A stretch of 64,000 bases of DNA from Saccharibacillus sp. JS10. GTDB lineage: Bacteria; Bacillota; Bacilli; Paenibacillales; Paenibacillaceae. A model generated the notes under the pieces. The model worked only from the letters and a program-made list of their open reading frames with translations. It was not told where the DNA came from and ran no database searches. Of the stretch, positions 62,800-64,000 are shown piece after piece; positions within the stretch are counted from its first letter, which is position 1; every line of letters begins with the position of its first letter. The translations under genes and the position numbers were made by a program. The DNA lies in NCBI RefSeq assembly GCF_024436065.1, contig NZ_JANFNS010000001.1:1054001-1118000 (forward strand), in the 5' to 3' direction.

Positions 62800-62828
62800 T
62801 ATATATTGTACATGATCAAAGCCCTCAA
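62800..62828 (-). promoter_or_regulatory. Promoter of moxR operon
   Basis: TTGAGG (62823-62828), 17-bp spacer, TATATA (62800-62805) on the minus strand. Confidence 0.6.
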
Positions 62829-62869
62829 CGCACATCCTGTGGTGCAAAAGACAATTTGTTTCCTTGACC

Positions 62870-62898
62870 GTGACAATTGAAAGATCAACCCGCATACT
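62870..62898 (+). promoter_or_regulatory. Promoter of the M42 aminopeptidase gene
   Basis: GTGACA (62870-62875), 17-bp spacer, CATACT (62893-62898). Initiation is expected near 62905. Confidence 0.6.
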
Positions 62899-62908
62899 AG
62901 AAGGGTAG

Positions 62909-62932
62909 GAAACGCGAAGATTTTCGCGTTTC
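62909..62932 (+). other. 5'-end mRNA hairpin of the M42 gene
   Basis: GAAACGCGAA / TTCGCGTTTC, 10-bp perfect stem with a 4-nt loop, no T run. With the promoter above it would form the first bases of the transcript, 13 bp before the GAGGAG ribosome site; such stems protect mRNA from 5' attack. Confidence 0.55.
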
Positions 62933-62960
62933 GGATTTCCAGACGAGGAGCGTGTACAGC

Positions 62961-64000
62961 ATGAATAACGAAACATTGGCTTTGTTTAAAGAGTTAACGG
63001 AATTTCCGGCAGCACCCGGTTACGAGCGGGATTTGCGTGCCTTAGTGAAAAACAAACTGTCGGCGTATACCGAAGAATTCGTACAAGATCGAATCGGCAG
63101 TCTGTTTGGAGTAAAGCGTGGACCAGAAAACAGCCCAAAAGTCATGGTTGCCGGACACTTTGACGAAGTCGGTTTTCTTGTTAACGGAATTACCGAGACT
63201 GGATTGGTTCGTTTTCAACCGCTTGGCGGTTGGTGGAGTCAAGTCGTACTCGGTCAGCGCCTTCAGATCATTACCGAAAATGGCCCTGTAGTTGGCGTTG
63301 TCGGCTCTACACCGAAGCATTTGCTCGGTGAAGCTGAAGCGAGTCGCCCTGTTGATCTCAAAACGATGTATATCGACTTGGGTGCAGATGATCGCGCGGA
63401 AACCGAAAGCTTCGGCATCAAAATCGGTCAACAAATTTTGCCGATTTGCGAGTTCACTCCTTTATCCAATCCCAAAAAAATCATGGCAAAAGCTTGGGAT
63501 AACCGTTACGGCGTCGGGCTTGCGATTGAACTCATGAAAGAACTTCACGGCGAGCAGCTTCCTAACACGTTGTACAGCGGAGCTACGGTGCAAGAAGAAG
63601 TCGGGCTTCGCGGAGCCAGAACCGCAGCGAATATGATCCAACCGGATATTTTCTTCGCGCTTGATTGTAGTGCGGCGAACGATATGACCGGTGATCGCAA
63701 CTTGTTTGGACACCTCGGTCAAGGCGCTTTACTGCGTATTTTCGATCCTACGATGATTACGCACAAAGGCTTGCTTGAATATGTACAAGATACGGCTTCG
63801 ACACATAAAGTCAAAGTTCAACCGTTCATCTCTCCAGGCGGCACAGACGCAGGTCAAGTTCATCTTAGCGGAATCGGCGTTCCTTCGACGGTGATCGGGA
63901 TTTGCGGACGATATATCCATACGTCGTCTTCGATCATTCATACCGATGATTACGCAGCAGCCAAAGAACTTCTGATCCGTTTGGTTCGCGGTTTGGATCG
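62961..64000 (+). CDS. M42-family glutamyl aminopeptidase (3' end missing)
   Basis: 346 codons are visible and the frame runs off the right edge; the family is about 345-360 residues, so little is missing. Dinuclear metallopeptidase ligands are all seen: VAGHFDEVG (His), AWDNRYGVG (Asp), [10 protein letters not shown] (catalytic Glu and metal Glu), ALDCS (Asp) and SSIIHTDDY (His). Cleaves N-terminal residues from peptides in the cytoplasm. ATG follows GAGGAG. Similar to B. subtilis YtoP/YsdC-type proteins. Confidence 0.95.
   Translation, partial: MNNETLALFKELTEFPAAPGYERDLRALVKNKLSAYTEEFVQDRIGSLFGVKRGPENSPKVMVAGHFDEVGFLVNGITETGLVRFQPLGGWWSQVVLGQRLQIITENGPVVGVVGSTPKHLLGEAEASRPVDLKTMYIDLGADDRAETESFGIKIGQQILPICEFTPLSNPKKIMAKAWDNRYGVGLAIELMKELHGEQLPNTLYSGATVQEEVGLRGARTAANMIQPDIFFALDCSAANDMTGDRNLFGHLGQGALLRIFDPTMITHKGLLEYVQDTASTHKVKVQPFISPGGTDAGQVHLSGIGVPSTVIGICGRYIHTSSSIIHTDDYAAAKELLIRLVRGLD

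Overview
The window is ordinary chromosomal DNA of a low-to-mid GC Gram-positive bacterium, most likely of the Paenibacillaceae (Paenibacillus or Saccharibacillus-like). The grounds are strong Shine-Dalgarno sequences, frequent TTG and GTG starts, SigA-type promoters, a perfect CIRCE element, a leucine T-box, com genes, SLH surface protein, and the Bacillales gene orders hrcA-grpE-dnaK-dnaJ, hemW-lepA / rpsT / holA and yqeG-yqeH-aroE-yhbY-nadD-yqeK-rsfS. Genus is an inference from gene content; no 16S gene is present. I see no phage, transposase or CRISPR array.

Layout. 1-950: end of a gene that may encode a MarR-type regulator, then about 770 bp without a credible gene but full of hairpin-forming repeats. 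953-5947: the CIRCE-controlled chaperone operon. 6114-11799: acetyltransferase, hemW, lepA, rpsT (opposite strand), holA. 12001-13932: an ECF sigma factor with a probable anti-sigma factor and an ECF-type autoregulatory promoter. 14146-22879: comEC/comEA, an SLH protein with 264-bp tandem repeats, comEB and leuS; both comEA and leuS have T-box-type leaders, the comEA one degenerate. 23391-29490: HEAT-repeat protein, then an LplABC-type sugar ABC transporter under a LacI regulator with two matching operators, a cre site and a leader hairpin. 29725: tRNA-Pro(TGG). 29865-39582: DinB protein, a TcyJ-N-like sulfur amino acid ABC system with an acetyltransferase, and glnQHMP followed by the glnK-glnL two-component pair, with a GlnR/TnrA-type site upstream.

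39808-45646 is the most unusual locus: four co-directional genes for a receiver-PP2C phosphatase, a Jag_N/DUF342 (FapA-like) protein, a STAS anti-anti-sigma-like protein, and a membrane protein in which an HD-GYP-like domain is fused to an RsbT/RsbW-like serine kinase domain. All parts of a partner-switching circuit are there, joined to a cyclic-di-GMP-type domain, with no sigma factor nearby. After it come paired chromate-transporter halves, a ROK regulator plus GH127 glycosidase, small secreted and membrane proteins, the yqe/nadD/aroE cluster with a CvfB-like gene inserted, a MoxR-DUF58-transglutaminase operon, and a truncated M42 aminopeptidase at the right edge whose mRNA probably begins with a hairpin.
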